Below, piece by piece: positions 19,139 through 29,191 of a stretch of 64,000 nucleotides of DNA (position 1 is the stretch's first letter; each line of letters opens with the position of its first letter). A program made the translations under genes and the position numbers. The stretch comes from Cellulomonas sp. KH9 (GTDB taxonomy: Bacteria; Actinomycetota; Actinomycetes; Actinomycetales; Cellulomonadaceae). The stretch covers positions 645,749-709,748 of the forward strand of contig NZ_FOSE01000001.1 of NCBI RefSeq assembly GCF_900114185.1, written 5' to 3'. Under the pieces are notes generated by a model, which searched no databases, had not been told where the DNA came from, and was given only the letters and a program-made list of their open reading frames with translations.

Positions 19139-19152
19139 GGAAACCGGTTCCC
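19139..19152. promoter_or_regulatory. LacI-type operator, site 1
   Basis: GGAAACCGGTTCCC is a 14-base palindrome with a CCGG centre and one mismatched pair. It sits immediately downstream of the reverse-strand -10 (TAGCGT, 19165-19160), where bound repressor would block the ABC operon. Site 2 is the same sequence in opposite orientation, 45 bases away centre to centre. Confidence 0.7.
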
Positions 19153-19183
19153 GGCCGGGACGCTACCACGCGTAATGTCCGGT

Positions 19184-19210
19184 GGGAACCGGTTTCTCGT
19201 GGTGTAGGGT
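19184..19210. promoter_or_regulatory. LacI-type operator, site 2, with forward -10 box
   Basis: GGGAACCGGTTTCT (19184-19197) matches the reverse complement of site 1 except at its last base. It overlaps the -35 zones of both divergent promoters. The forward -10 is TAGGGT (19205-19210). Two sites 45 bases apart allow cooperative or looped binding, most likely by the adjacent LacI-DUF6807 protein, giving control of both its own gene and the importer. Confidence 0.65.
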
Positions 19211-19286
19211 CCCGACCAGAGTGCCGGGTCCGGGTGCCACGACGGCGTGGCCCACGCCGACCCGCCCGACCCGCAGGAGGCCGCAG

Positions 19287-21302
19287 TTGACCGCACCCCG
19301 GCCGCAGACCCGGCGACCCCGGGGCACGGCGACGATCGCCGAGGTCGCGGACGCCGCCGGCGTCTCGCGCGCGACCGTGTCCCGCGTGATGAACGGGCAC
19401 GACACCGTCGACGCCGACCTGGTCGCGCGCGTCCGTGAGGTCGCCGACCGACTGCACTACCGCCCCAGCAACGTCGCCCGCAGCCTGTCGCTCGGCCGCA
19501 CCGAGACCGTCGCGGTCGTCGTGCCCGACCTGGCCAACCCGATGTTCCAGCAGGTGCTGCGCGGCGTCGCGACGGCCGCCGGCGAGGCCGGCTACCGCGT
19601 CCTGGTCGCCGACACCGCCGAGCACGCGGGCGAGGAGGAGCGCGTCGTGGTCGACGCGCGCATGCGGTGCGACGCGCTCGTCCTCGTCTCGCCGCGCATG
19701 CCGGAGCGCGCGCTGCGCGCGCTGCTGCCCGAGGTGCGGCCCGCGGTCGTCGTCAACCGCGCCCCCGACGGCACCACCCCCACGCTCGAGATCGACTACG
19801 CGCACGGCATCGGCCAGATCGTCGAGCACCTGCTCGCGCTCGGGCACCGGCACCTGCTCTACCTCGCCGGGCCCGTGGAGAGCGCGTCGCACCGGCGCCG
19901 GCTCGAGGCGCTGCGGGCCGCCGCGGCGCACCGCGCGGACGTCCGGCTCTCCGAGATGCCCGCCGGCGCCACCGTCGAGGCCGGGTACGCGGTCGCCGAG
20001 GACGTGCTGGCCGCCCGCCCCACCGCCGTCGTCGCCTACAACGACCTGGTCGCGTTCGGGCTGCTCGCGCGCCTCAACGAGATCGGCGTCGCGGTGCCCG
20101 GGGACCTGTCGATCGTCGGGTTCGACGACGTCGAGCTCGCGCGCTTCGCGACGCCCTCGCTCACCACCGCCGCCGTCCCGCAGGCCGAGCTCGGCCGCCT
20201 CGCGTGGCAGCACCTGCGCCCCCTGCTCACCGGGGAGGACCCCGTGCCCGATCCCGTCCCGATCCGGCCGCGCCTCGCCGTGCGCGCCAGCACCGGTCCG
20301 GTGCCGCCGTCCGTGCGCCTCGCCCGGACCGCCCTGCCCGGCGGTGCGCAGCCCGCCGACCCCGCCCCGCTGCGGGACGTCGCGTGGCACCTCGCGCCCG
20401 GCACGGCCGCGCACGACGGCGCGGAGCCGCACCCCGGTGCCGGCGTGCCGACCGCCGAGCTGCTGGGCACCTGGTCGGGCGCCGCGCCCGGGGAGCTGCC
20501 GCTGGCGCGCTACGTCACCGGCGCCGACGTGCCGCCCGTGCACGCGCCGCGCCCCTACCTGCACCCCGTGCACACCCCCGGCGGGACGTCGCTCACCGAC
20601 GTCAGCCCGGTCGACCACCGGCACCACTACGGCATGTCCTTCGCCGTGCCGGTCGTCAACGGGACGTCGTACTGGGGTGGGCGCACGTTCCTGCGCGACG
20701 AGGGCCCCACGCTGCTGCCCAACCACGGCCGGCAGGTCCCCACGGCACGCCGCGCGGCCGGCGCCGCGCTCCACGAGGACCTCACGTGGCTGGACGAGGC
20801 CGGCCGCCCGCTGCTGCGCGAGGAACGCACCCTCGACGCCGCGCCCTGGCCCGACGCCCTGGCGTGGGCGCTGCGCTGGCGCAGCGTGCTGCATGCCGAG
20901 CACGGCGCCCTGCGGATCGAGAGCCCCGCCACCAACGGCCGCCCGCAGGCCGGGTACGGCGGGCTGTTCTGGCGGCTGTCGGCCGCCGACACGACGTCCG
21001 TCCTCGGCGACGGGCTCGCGGGGGAGGCGGCGGTCCACGGGTCGCGCTCGCCGTGGCTGGCGTTCGTGCAGCGCCGTGAGCTGGCGACCACGACGCTGCT
21101 GCTGGTGCAGCCGCCGGCGCAGGTGCGCCCGTGGTTCGTGCGCGTCTCGGAGTACCCCGGCGCCGGGCCGTCGCTCGCGTGGGACCGGGTCTGCGACGTC
21201 CCGGACGGCGGCACGCTCGACGCCGGGCTGGCCGCCGTGCTCGTGGACCGGGCGCTGTCCGCCGACGAGGCCGCCGACCTGGCCGCCCGGGCCTGGGCAT
21301 GA
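19287..21302 (+). CDS. LacI-family regulator fused to a DUF6807 (PmoA-like) domain
   Basis: 671 residues, about twice the length of a LacI repressor. Residues 1-60 hold the LacI helix-turn-helix (TIAEVADAAGVSRATVSRVM). Residues 65-340 are a complete periplasmic-binding-like sensor domain ending PRLAVRAST. From about 365 to the end is a second domain with SPVDHRHHYGMSFAVP (His444, His446, His447), matching DUF6807/PmoA-family proteins of unknown function that usually stand alone beside Gfo/Idh/MocA dehydrogenases. The TTG start at 19287 is chosen because AGGAGG lies six bases before it. The next gene overlaps by four bases. The fusion ties a DNA-binding sensor to a presumed metabolic domain. 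Family assignment of the second half is by motif and context. Confidence 0.8.
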   Translation: MTAPRPQTRRPRGTATIAEVADAAGVSRATVSRVMNGHDTVDADLVARVREVADRLHYRPSNVARSLSLGRTETVAVVVPDLANPMFQQVLRGVATAAGEAGYRVLVADTAEHAGEEERVVVDARMRCDALVLVSPRMPERALRALLPEVRPAVVVNRAPDGTTPTLEIDYAHGIGQIVEHLLALGHRHLLYLAGPVESASHRRRLEALRAAAAHRADVRLSEMPAGATVEAGYAVAEDVLAARPTAVVAYNDLVAFGLLARLNEIGVAVPGDLSIVGFDDVELARFATPSLTTAAVPQAELGRLAWQHLRPLLTGEDPVPDPVPIRPRLAVRASTGPVPPSVRLARTALPGGAQPADPAPLRDVAWHLAPGTAAHDGAEPHPGAGVPTAELLGTWSGAAPGELPLARYVTGADVPPVHAPRPYLHPVHTPGGTSLTDVSPVDHRHHYGMSFAVPVVNGTSYWGGRTFLRDEGPTLLPNHGRQVPTARRAAGAALHEDLTWLDEAGRPLLREERTLDAAPWPDALAWALRWRSVLHAEHGALRIESPATNGRPQAGYGGLFWRLSAADTTSVLGDGLAGEAAVHGSRSPWLAFVQRRELATTTLLLVQPPAQVRPWFVRVSEYPGAGPSLAWDRVCDVPDGGTLDAGLAAVLVDRALSADEAADLAARAWA

Positions 21303-22456
21303 GCGCCGCGGCGCGCATCGCCGTCGTCGGTGTGCACGGCCACGGCAGCAGCCACCTGCGCACCGTGCGCGACCTCGCCGCCCGCGGCCGGGCGGTGCTG
21401 CACGCCGTCGTGGACCCGCGACCCGTCGCCGGCACCGCGCTGGCGGCCGACGGTCCGCAGGGGCCCCTCGTGCCGGCCGCCACACCCTGGTACGCCGACC
21501 TCGGTGCGCTGCTCGGCGCCGACCCGCCGGACGTCGTCGTGCTGGCCACCCCGATCCACACGCACCTCGACCTGGCGCGGTCCGCGCTGCTCGCCGGGTG
21601 CGACGTGCTGCTCGAGAAGCCGACCGCCGCCTCGCTGGCCGAGCACGACGCGCTCGTCGCGGCGGCGGCGGACGCCGACCGCCGCTGCCAGGTGGGGTTC
21701 CAGACGTTCGGGTCCGGTGCCCTCGCGGAGCTGGCGCGGGTCGTCGCGAGCGGGGAGCTGGGGGAGGTCACCACGGTCGCCGCGGTGGGGACCTGGGTGC
21801 GGACGTCCGCGTACTACGCCCGCTCGCGCTGGGCGGGTCGGCGCACGCTCGACGGGGTGCCCGTCGTCGACGGCGTGGTCACCAACCCCCTCGCGCACGC
21901 GGTGGCGTCCGCGCTGCTGGTCGCCGGTGCCACGCGCGCCGCCGACGTGCTCGACGTCGAGACGGACCTGTGGCGCGCGCACCCCATCGAGGCGGACGAC
22001 ACGTCGTCCGTCGTCGTGACCCTGGCGGGCGGGCGCCGCGTCGCCGCCGGTCTGACCCTGTGCGCACCCGAGCGCGCGGACGCCGCGGTCGTGGTGCGCG
22101 GCACCGAGGGCAGCGCCACCCTGCTGTACGAGCACGACGACCTGCGGATCACGTCGCACCGCGGGACGCGCAGCGTGCGGGCCACGAGGACCGACCTGCT
22201 GGAGAACCTGCTGGCCGCCCGGCTGGACCCCTCGGCCCGGCTGAGCTGCGACGTGGCGGACACCGGGGCGTTCATGGCGGTCCTCGACGCGGTCCGTGCC
22301 GCCCCGGAGCCGCGGCCGATCGCCGCCGAGCACGTCACGTGGCAGGGCGACGGACCGGACGCCCACCCGGTGGTGCACGACGTCGTGGCGTGGTGCGACC
22401 GCGTGGGCCGCGAGTCCGCCACCTTCACCTCCCTCGGCGCCCCCTGGACCCGCTGA
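21299..22456 (+). CDS. Gfo/Idh/MocA-family oxidoreductase
   Basis: NAD(P)-dependent sugar dehydrogenase or isomerising enzyme, 385 residues. The N-terminal Rossmann domain begins RIAVVGVHGHGSSHLRTV; the family's EKP motif appears as VLLEKPTAASLAEHD. The C-terminal domain has VDGVVTNPLAHAVASALL at the expected active-site position. It starts with ATGA overlap on the LacI-DUF6807 gene, so the two are made together. DUF6807 with Gfo/Idh pairing is recurrent in bacteria, but the substrate is not known. Confidence 0.85.
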   Translation: MSAAARIAVVGVHGHGSSHLRTVRDLAARGRAVLHAVVDPRPVAGTALAADGPQGPLVPAATPWYADLGALLGADPPDVVVLATPIHTHLDLARSALLAGCDVLLEKPTAASLAEHDALVAAAADADRRCQVGFQTFGSGALAELARVVASGELGEVTTVAAVGTWVRTSAYYARSRWAGRRTLDGVPVVDGVVTNPLAHAVASALLVAGATRAADVLDVETDLWRAHPIEADDTSSVVVTLAGGRRVAAGLTLCAPERADAAVVVRGTEGSATLLYEHDDLRITSHRGTRSVRATRTDLLENLLAARLDPSARLSCDVADTGAFMAVLDAVRAAPEPRPIAAEHVTWQGDGPDAHPVVHDVVAWCDRVGRESATFTSLGAPWTR

Positions 22457-22498
22457 CCCGGCACCGACCCGACGCACGCGCGGGACCCGCGCAGCGGG

Positions 22499-24775
22499 TC
22501 AGCGGACGTAGAGGCGGGGCTGGGCGGGCGGGGTGAACGGGTCGCCCAGGAAGTACGACGGGTGCGGCGGCTGGTTGTAGGCCGTGTTCTGCCAGGCCAG
22601 CGCGACGCGGTACATCGAGTCGTGCAGCAGGGTCGGCAGGCGGTACGACGTCACGACGGGTGTGGCGTAGATGCGCAGCGCGCCCTCGTCGGACCGCGCC
22701 CACACGACCTCCTCGCGCCAGTCGCCGAGGATGTCGCCCGACAGCACCGGCGTGGCCTTGGTGCCGTTGTTCGACCGCACGTCGGCGCCGGTCAGCAGGC
22801 GCGTGTCACCCCCGGGTCCGTACTTGTCGATCCGCGTCTGGTCGAGCAGCTCGCGCACCGGGTCGCCGTCCCACCAGGCCAGGAAGTTGGCCGACGACGG
22901 CTTGCGGCCCACGGACGCACCGGTGGCGGCGTCGCGCAGGTCCGCCTCGGCCGACGACCACGCCTCGGCGCCCGGGCTGCCCGCCCACACGTCACCGGCC
23001 ACGCCCCGCCCGTTGTCCGCGCCGGCGCCGCTGCGCCACAGGGTCTGGCCCGTGCGCGCGTCGGCCACCCACATGTTCGGCTGGTTCGTCGCCTCGGTGA
23101 CCTTGAAGTACTCCAGCCCGGGCCGCGACGGGACGAGGTCACCCACGTGCCCGGCGTCGCCGTGGCCGGTGCCGTTGACCCACAGCCCGCGGCCGTCGTC
23201 GTCGATGGTCGACGCGCCGTACACGACCTCGTCGCGCCCGTCGCCGTCGACGTCCGCGACGGACAGCGAGTGGTTGCCCTGGCCGGCGTACGCCGCGTTG
23301 CCCGGCGTGGAGCTGGACGAGTCGAAGGTCCACCGGCGCGTCAGGCGCCCGTCGCGGTAGTCCCACGCCGCGACGACGGTCCGCGTGTAGTAGCCGCGCG
23401 CCATGATGATCGAGGGCCGCTGCCCGTCGAGGTACGCGGTGCCGGCGAGGAAGCGGTCGACCCGGTTGCCGTAGGAGTCGCCCCAGCCCGACACGGTGCC
23501 GCGCGGTGGCACGTAGTCCGTCGTCGCGCCGATCGCCCCGGTGTCGCCGCGGAAGACCGTGAAGTACTCCGGGCCCGAGAGCACGTAGCCCTCGGCGTTG
23601 CGGTGGACGGCGTTCGCGTCGCCGATGACCTGACCGGTGCCCGACCGCGTGCCGTCGGCGGTCTTCACCGCGACCTCGGCCCGGCCGTCGCCGTCGCCGT
23701 CGTAGACCTGGAACTGCGTGTAGTGCGCGCCCGCCCGGATGTTGCGGCCCAGGTCGATGCGCCACAGCCGCCGGCCCTGCAGCGTCACGCCGTCGAGGTA
23801 GACGTTGCCCGTGACGCCGGCCTGGCTGTTGTCCTTCGCGTTCGACGGGTCCCACTTGACGACGAGGTCGAGGTCGCCGTCGCCGTCGAGGTCGCCCACG
23901 GAGCCGTCGTTGACGGCGTGGTCGGACGACGGCCGCTGGAGCGGCACGTCGAGGTAGCCGTCGTCGAACGTCAGGGACGGGGCGGACGCGGGCTGCTCGG
24001 CACCGCCCGCCACGGCTCGCACGGTGTACCGCGCGCCCGGGGACACCGCGGTGTCGAGGTAGTTCGTCGAGCCGGTGACCGGGGACGACGTGATGCGCGT
24101 GCCGTCGCGGTACACGTGGAAGCCCGTCGTGCGGTCCTCCCAGCCCAGCAGCCGCCACTGCACGAGGTTGCCGGTGCCGGACCGCACGGAGATCAGCCCG
24201 CGGTCGACGTTCTCGAGCTGCCGGGAGCCCGCGACGGGCGTCGTGGGGACGGGGACCGGCGCGGCCGTGGGGGACGGCGTGGGCGTGGGCGTGGGGTCGC
24301 GTGTCGGCTCCGGCGTCGGCGTCGGCACGTCCGTCGGGGACGGCGTGGGCGCGGACGACGTCGGGGCGGCCGAGCCGGTGCAGGTCGTGCCGTCGAGCGC
24401 GAACGACGTCGGCGCGGGGTTGCTCCCGCCGGACGTGCCGTTGAACCCGAACGAGAACGTGCCGCCGCTCGCGACGCCGCCGTTCCACGACGCGCTGGTC
24501 ACGGCGACCTGGGCGCCGGACTGCGTCGCGGTGCCGTTCCAGGCCTGCTGGACGGTCTGGCCACCGGTGAAGGCCCAGGTCAGGGTCCAGCCGTCGAGCG
24601 CCTCGCCGAGGTTGTCGACGCGCACGTCGGCGCCGAACCCGCCGGGCCACTGGTGGGTGACGGTGTACGTGACCCGGCACGCCACCGCGGCGGACGCCGC
24701 CGGGGCGGTGGCGACGGTCGCGACCGTCGCGGCCGCGGCCAGGACGGCGAGGGCAGGGAGCGTCCGACGTGGCAT
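22499..24775 (-). CDS. Secreted rhamnogalacturonan lyase, CBM2-PL11
   Basis: 758 residues. A signal peptide (MPRRTLPALAVLAAAATVAT, ending near AASAAVAC) is followed by an N-terminal CBM2 (about 31-130, with WPGGFGADV and GWTLTWAF), a Pro/Thr linker (about 131-180), and a polysaccharide lyase family 11 propeller. The lyase part shows the Ca-binding repeats DLDGDGDLD, DGDGDGRAE and DVDGDGRDE, and motifs such as MARGYYTRTVVAAWDYRDG. It should cleave rhamnogalacturonan I by beta-elimination, held on crystalline polysaccharide by the CBM2. RBS GGAGGG precedes the ATG at 24775. The gene is monocistronic, convergent with the dehydrogenase. Confidence 0.92.
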   Translation of the reverse strand: MPRRTLPALAVLAAAATVATVATAPAASAAVACRVTYTVTHQWPGGFGADVRVDNLGEALDGWTLTWAFTGGQTVQQAWNGTATQSGAQVAVTSASWNGGVASGGTFSFGFNGTSGGSNPAPTSFALDGTTCTGSAAPTSSAPTPSPTDVPTPTPEPTRDPTPTPTPSPTAAPVPVPTTPVAGSRQLENVDRGLISVRSGTGNLVQWRLLGWEDRTTGFHVYRDGTRITSSPVTGSTNYLDTAVSPGARYTVRAVAGGAEQPASAPSLTFDDGYLDVPLQRPSSDHAVNDGSVGDLDGDGDLDLVVKWDPSNAKDNSQAGVTGNVYLDGVTLQGRRLWRIDLGRNIRAGAHYTQFQVYDGDGDGRAEVAVKTADGTRSGTGQVIGDANAVHRNAEGYVLSGPEYFTVFRGDTGAIGATTDYVPPRGTVSGWGDSYGNRVDRFLAGTAYLDGQRPSIIMARGYYTRTVVAAWDYRDGRLTRRWTFDSSSSTPGNAAYAGQGNHSLSVADVDGDGRDEVVYGASTIDDDGRGLWVNGTGHGDAGHVGDLVPSRPGLEYFKVTEATNQPNMWVADARTGQTLWRSGAGADNGRGVAGDVWAGSPGAEAWSSAEADLRDAATGASVGRKPSSANFLAWWDGDPVRELLDQTRIDKYGPGGDTRLLTGADVRSNNGTKATPVLSGDILGDWREEVVWARSDEGALRIYATPVVTSYRLPTLLHDSMYRVALAWQNTAYNQPPHPSYFLGDPFTPPAQPRLYVR

Positions 24776-25202
24776 GGCTGAGCCCTCCGGGGGTCGTCGC
24801 GCGGCGAGGGCACCGGTCGCTGCTGCGCTGCAGCGCCCGGTGCCGTGCCGAACGTACGGGCGAGCGTTTCCCCACGCAGGGCGTCGAAACATTTCACCGG
24901 GGGAGCCGCCGTGGCGGGCTCCCCGGCGGCGGGCGGTCGGCGCGGGCGGGTCGACCGTCCTCCGGACCGGGGCCCGACGCATGGCAGGCTGGGGCCGTGC
25001 GTACGTCCCCGCCCGCGATGCTGCCCGTGGAGACCGCCGGTGGCGGGCACGCATCGGCGCTACTGTGCCAGGAGCGGCTCACGGTGGAGCCCGGTCCGGT
25101 CGACGACCAGGTGGAGGTGAGCCCCGTGCCTGCCGCTGCGCGTGCACCGATGCCCTCGGGACCCGGCCGCCCGGCACACCTCCGTGCCCGGGGGGACGCC
25201 CG
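24776..25202. promoter_or_regulatory. Divergent regulatory region between PL11 gene and LacI gene
   Basis: 427 bases without a convincing gene. GAAACATTTC (24886-24895) is a short inverted repeat that could be an operator for the lyase gene. TACTGT (25061-25066) resembles the -10 box seen again at 40102-40107 and could drive the LacI gene at 25203. A GC-rich imperfect stem occurs near 24897-24928. Short open frames here have no recognisable product. Confidence 0.35.
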
Positions 25203-26249
25203 GTGAACGCGCGCCCCCGCCCGCCGGCCATCACCGACGTCGCCAGCGCCGCGGGCGTGTCGTACCAGACGGTGTCGCGCGTCATCAACGACCACCCCAA
25301 CGTCGCGACGGACACCCGTGAGCGCGTGCTCGACGCCATGCAGCGCCTCGGGTACCGCCGCAACATCGCGGCGCGCGCCCTCAAGACGCGCCGCACCGGG
25401 GTGTTCGGCGTCGTCGCGTCGGGCTCGCACCTGTTCGGCCCCACGCGCACGCTGGTCTCGATCGAGCAGGCCGCACGCGCCAAGGGCCTGTTCGTGTCCC
25501 TGGCGACGGTCGACCTGCAGCACAAGGACGAGGTCACGGCCGCGATCGAGCACCTGCTCGACCAGGGCGTCGACGGCATCGTGGTCGTCGCGTCGCACGA
25601 CGAGGCCGCCGCGGCGGTGCTCGAGTCGACGACGCAGGTGCCGGTGGTCGTGGCGGGGCGCGCCGCCGGGGAGCACACGCTCGCGGTGGCGATCGACCAG
25701 GAGGCGGGGGCGAAGGTCGCGACCCGGCACCTGCTGGACCTGGGGCACCGCGACGTGCTGCACCTGGCGGGGCCGGCGCCGTGGGTCGACGCGCGGGCGC
25801 GGGCCGTGGGCTTCCGCGAGACGATGGCCGCCGCGGGGCTCGCACCGCGCACGCTGTGGGCCGACGACTGGAGCGCGGAGGTCGGATACCTGGCCGGTCA
25901 GGAGCTGGTGGCCCGCGTCCGTCGGCGGCGTTCCACCCTGCCGACTGCGATCTTCGCGGCCAACGACCTGCTCGCGCTCGGCATGATGCACGCGCTCGCG
26001 GACGCGCGGCTGAACGTGCCGCACGACGTGTCGGTGGTCGGGTACGACGACGGCGACGGGTCCGCGCACTTCGTCCCGCCGCTGACGACGGTCGCCCAGG
26101 AGCTCGAGGAGCTGGGCTACCGCTGCGTCGAGCTGCTGCTCGCGGCGCGGGACGGGACCGCGACGTCGTCCTCCGTGGCGGTCTCGCCGCGGCTGCTGGT
26201 GCGGGAGAGCACGGCGCCGCCGCGGGACCCGGCGCGCGTGCTGCTCTGA
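25203..26249 (+). CDS. LacI-family transcriptional regulator of the ytf-like operon
   Basis: 348 residues. The helix-turn-helix is near the N-terminus (AITDVASAAGVSYQTVSRVI), followed by a sugar-sensing domain of normal length with VSVVGYDDGDGSAHFVPPLT near the end. The GTG at 25203 has GGGGGA seven bases upstream. It lies directly upstream of, and in the same direction as, the galactofuranose/arabinose-type transporter genes. Two TGnGAnCGnTCACA-like operators follow it at 26285 and 26387, so it probably represses that operon until an imported sugar binds. Confidence 0.88.
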   Translation: MNARPRPPAITDVASAAGVSYQTVSRVINDHPNVATDTRERVLDAMQRLGYRRNIAARALKTRRTGVFGVVASGSHLFGPTRTLVSIEQAARAKGLFVSLATVDLQHKDEVTAAIEHLLDQGVDGIVVVASHDEAAAAVLESTTQVPVVVAGRAAGEHTLAVAIDQEAGAKVATRHLLDLGHRDVLHLAGPAPWVDARARAVGFRETMAAAGLAPRTLWADDWSAEVGYLAGQELVARVRRRRSTLPTAIFAANDLLALGMMHALADARLNVPHDVSVVGYDDGDGSAHFVPPLTTVAQELEELGYRCVELLLAARDGTATSSSVAVSPRLLVRESTAPPRDPARVLL

Positions 26250-26284
26250 CGGCGCGCGGGACGAGGAGGCAGGCCGTGGCGCGA

Positions 26285-26298
26285 TGTGATCGCTCACA
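26285..26298. promoter_or_regulatory. LacI-type operator O1 of the ytf-like operon
   Basis: TGTGATCGCTCACA has perfect five-base arms around TCGC. It lies 36 bases after the LacI gene and 102 bases (centre to centre) before a second related site, so DNA looping is possible. The CG in the centre is typical of LacI-family operators. A cAMP-CRP site would need a six-base spacer. Confidence 0.6.
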
Positions 26299-26373
26299 CG
26301 AGCCGCCGTCCGCCCCGCGGTTTGGGTGTGTGGCCTGCGCCGACGCTCGTGATCGAACCGCAACCGGAGACCG

Positions 26374-26402
26374 TTGACGTGTCCGTTGAGAACGTTCACA
26401 CT
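26374..26402 (+). promoter_or_regulatory. Candidate ytfQ promoter with LacI-type operator O2
   Basis: TTGACG (26374-26379) is a good -35. TGAGAACGTTCACA (26387-26400) is an imperfect palindrome sharing the TGnGAnCGnTCACA pattern with O1, and it overlaps the expected -10 (CACACT, 26397-26402). Repressor at O2 would block RNA polymerase directly. The leader to the ATG is about 60 bases. Confidence 0.55.
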
Positions 26403-26470
26403 CGACGCGTCACACGCATCCCTGGACCGGTCGACGACGACGTCGGCCGCGCTGCTCGAGGAGGAGTTGC

Positions 26471-27460
26471 ATGAAGGGCATCAACCGCGCGCGGACCGGC
26501 ATGGCCGGTGTCGTCGCGACGTTCACGATCCTGGCCCTCGCCGCCTGTGGTGGTGGTTCCGACACGTCGGGCGACGGCGGCGACGGCGAGGACGGCTCCG
26601 GTGACGTCATCCGCGTCGGCTTCTCGCAGCTCGGCGCCGAGTCCGGCTGGCGCACGGCCAACACGGAGTCCGTCAAGGAGAGCCTGTCGGAGGAGAACGG
26701 CTTCGACCTGACCTTCGTCGACGCCCAGCAGAAGCAGGAGAACCAGATCAAGGCGCTGCGCGACTTCGTCGCGCAGGACGTCGACGTCATCGCGTTCTCG
26801 CCGGTCATCGAGACCGGCTGGGACGAGGTCCTGCAGGAGATCAAGGACTCCGGCATCCCGGTCGTGCTCGTCGACCGCACGGTCGACACCACGGTCGACG
26901 ACCCGTTCGTCACCTGGATCGGGGCCGACTTCAAGCAGGAGGGCACCACCGCCGGCGAGTGGGTCGCGGAGAACGCCCCCGACGCGAAGATCTTCGAGCT
27001 GCAGGGCACGCTCGGCTCCGGCGCCCAGGTGGACCGCGAGGAGGGCTTCGGCGAGGTCGTCGGCGACCAGGTCATCGGCAAGGCGTCGGGCAACTTCACC
27101 CGCGCCGAGGGCAAGACCGCCGTCGAGGCGGCCCTGCAGGCCTACCCCGACATGACCATGATCTTCACGCACAACGACGACATGGGTCTCGGCGCCATCG
27201 AGGCCATCGAGGCGGCCGGCAAGGTGCCGGGCAAGGACATCCAGATCGTGTCCGTCGACGGTGTGCGCGACGGGCTGCAGGCGCTCGTCGACAAGAAGTT
27301 CAACTACGTCGTCGAGTGCAACCCGGTGTTCGGCGACCAGCTCGCCGAGCTCATCAAGAAGGTCTACGACGGCGAGGACGTGCCGAAGGAGACCATCGTC
27401 ATCGACGAGGCGTTCGACCAGACCATCACGCAGGAGACGGTCGACGCCCGCGCGTACTGA
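26471..27460 (+). CDS. ytfQ: Sugar ABC substrate-binding lipoprotein, YtfQ-like (galactofuranose/arabinose type)
   Basis: 329 residues of the ribose/galactose-binding type. Lipoprotein signal ends LALAACGGGS (Cys26). The mature domain opens with IRVGFSQLGAESGWRTANTE and has WIGADFKQEGTTAGEWV, both hallmark stretches of YtfQ, the galactofuranose-binding protein of E. coli. The next genes (ATPase and two permeases) keep the ytfQ-ytfR-ytfT-yjfF order. Arabinofuranose or another furanose is plausible given the GH51, GH62 and GH43 enzymes in the window. GAGGAG precedes the ATG. A long hairpin follows the gene. Confidence 0.88.
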   Translation: MKGINRARTGMAGVVATFTILALAACGGGSDTSGDGGDGEDGSGDVIRVGFSQLGAESGWRTANTESVKESLSEENGFDLTFVDAQQKQENQIKALRDFVAQDVDVIAFSPVIETGWDEVLQEIKDSGIPVVLVDRTVDTTVDDPFVTWIGADFKQEGTTAGEWVAENAPDAKIFELQGTLGSGAQVDREEGFGEVVGDQVIGKASGNFTRAEGKTAVEAALQAYPDMTMIFTHNDDMGLGAIEAIEAAGKVPGKDIQIVSVDGVRDGLQALVDKKFNYVVECNPVFGDQLAELIKKVYDGEDVPKETIVIDEAFDQTITQETVDARAY

Positions 27461-27473
27461 CACGTGACCGGTG

Positions 27474-27507
27474 CCCCGGGCAGCAGGTGACCACCTGCCG
27501 CCCGGGG
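27474..27507 (+). terminator. Hairpin between ytfQ and ytfR
   Basis: CCCCGGGCAGCAGGT (27474-27488) pairs with ACCTGCCGCCCGGGG (27493-27507) with one mismatch and a GACC loop. No U tract. A stem directly after a binding-protein gene commonly protects that part of the mRNA and reduces read-through, letting the binding protein outnumber the membrane complex. Confidence 0.65.
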
Positions 27508-27529
27508 TCCGTCCGCAGGAAGGACACCG

Positions 27530-29187
<1,658 letters not shown>

Positions 29188-29191
<4 letters not shown>

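Noticed and set aside
24897..24928. GC stem as a terminator
   Set aside because: No gene ends here on either strand and the stem is imperfect.
24997..25202. Small gene just upstream of the LacI gene
   Set aside because: No ribosome site decides a start and the product has no family resemblance; a promoter region is more likely.
26285..26298. TGTGATCGCTCACA as a CRP site
   Set aside because: CRP sites need six bases between TGTGA and TCACA; here there are four with a central CG, and a matching LacI-like site lies downstream.
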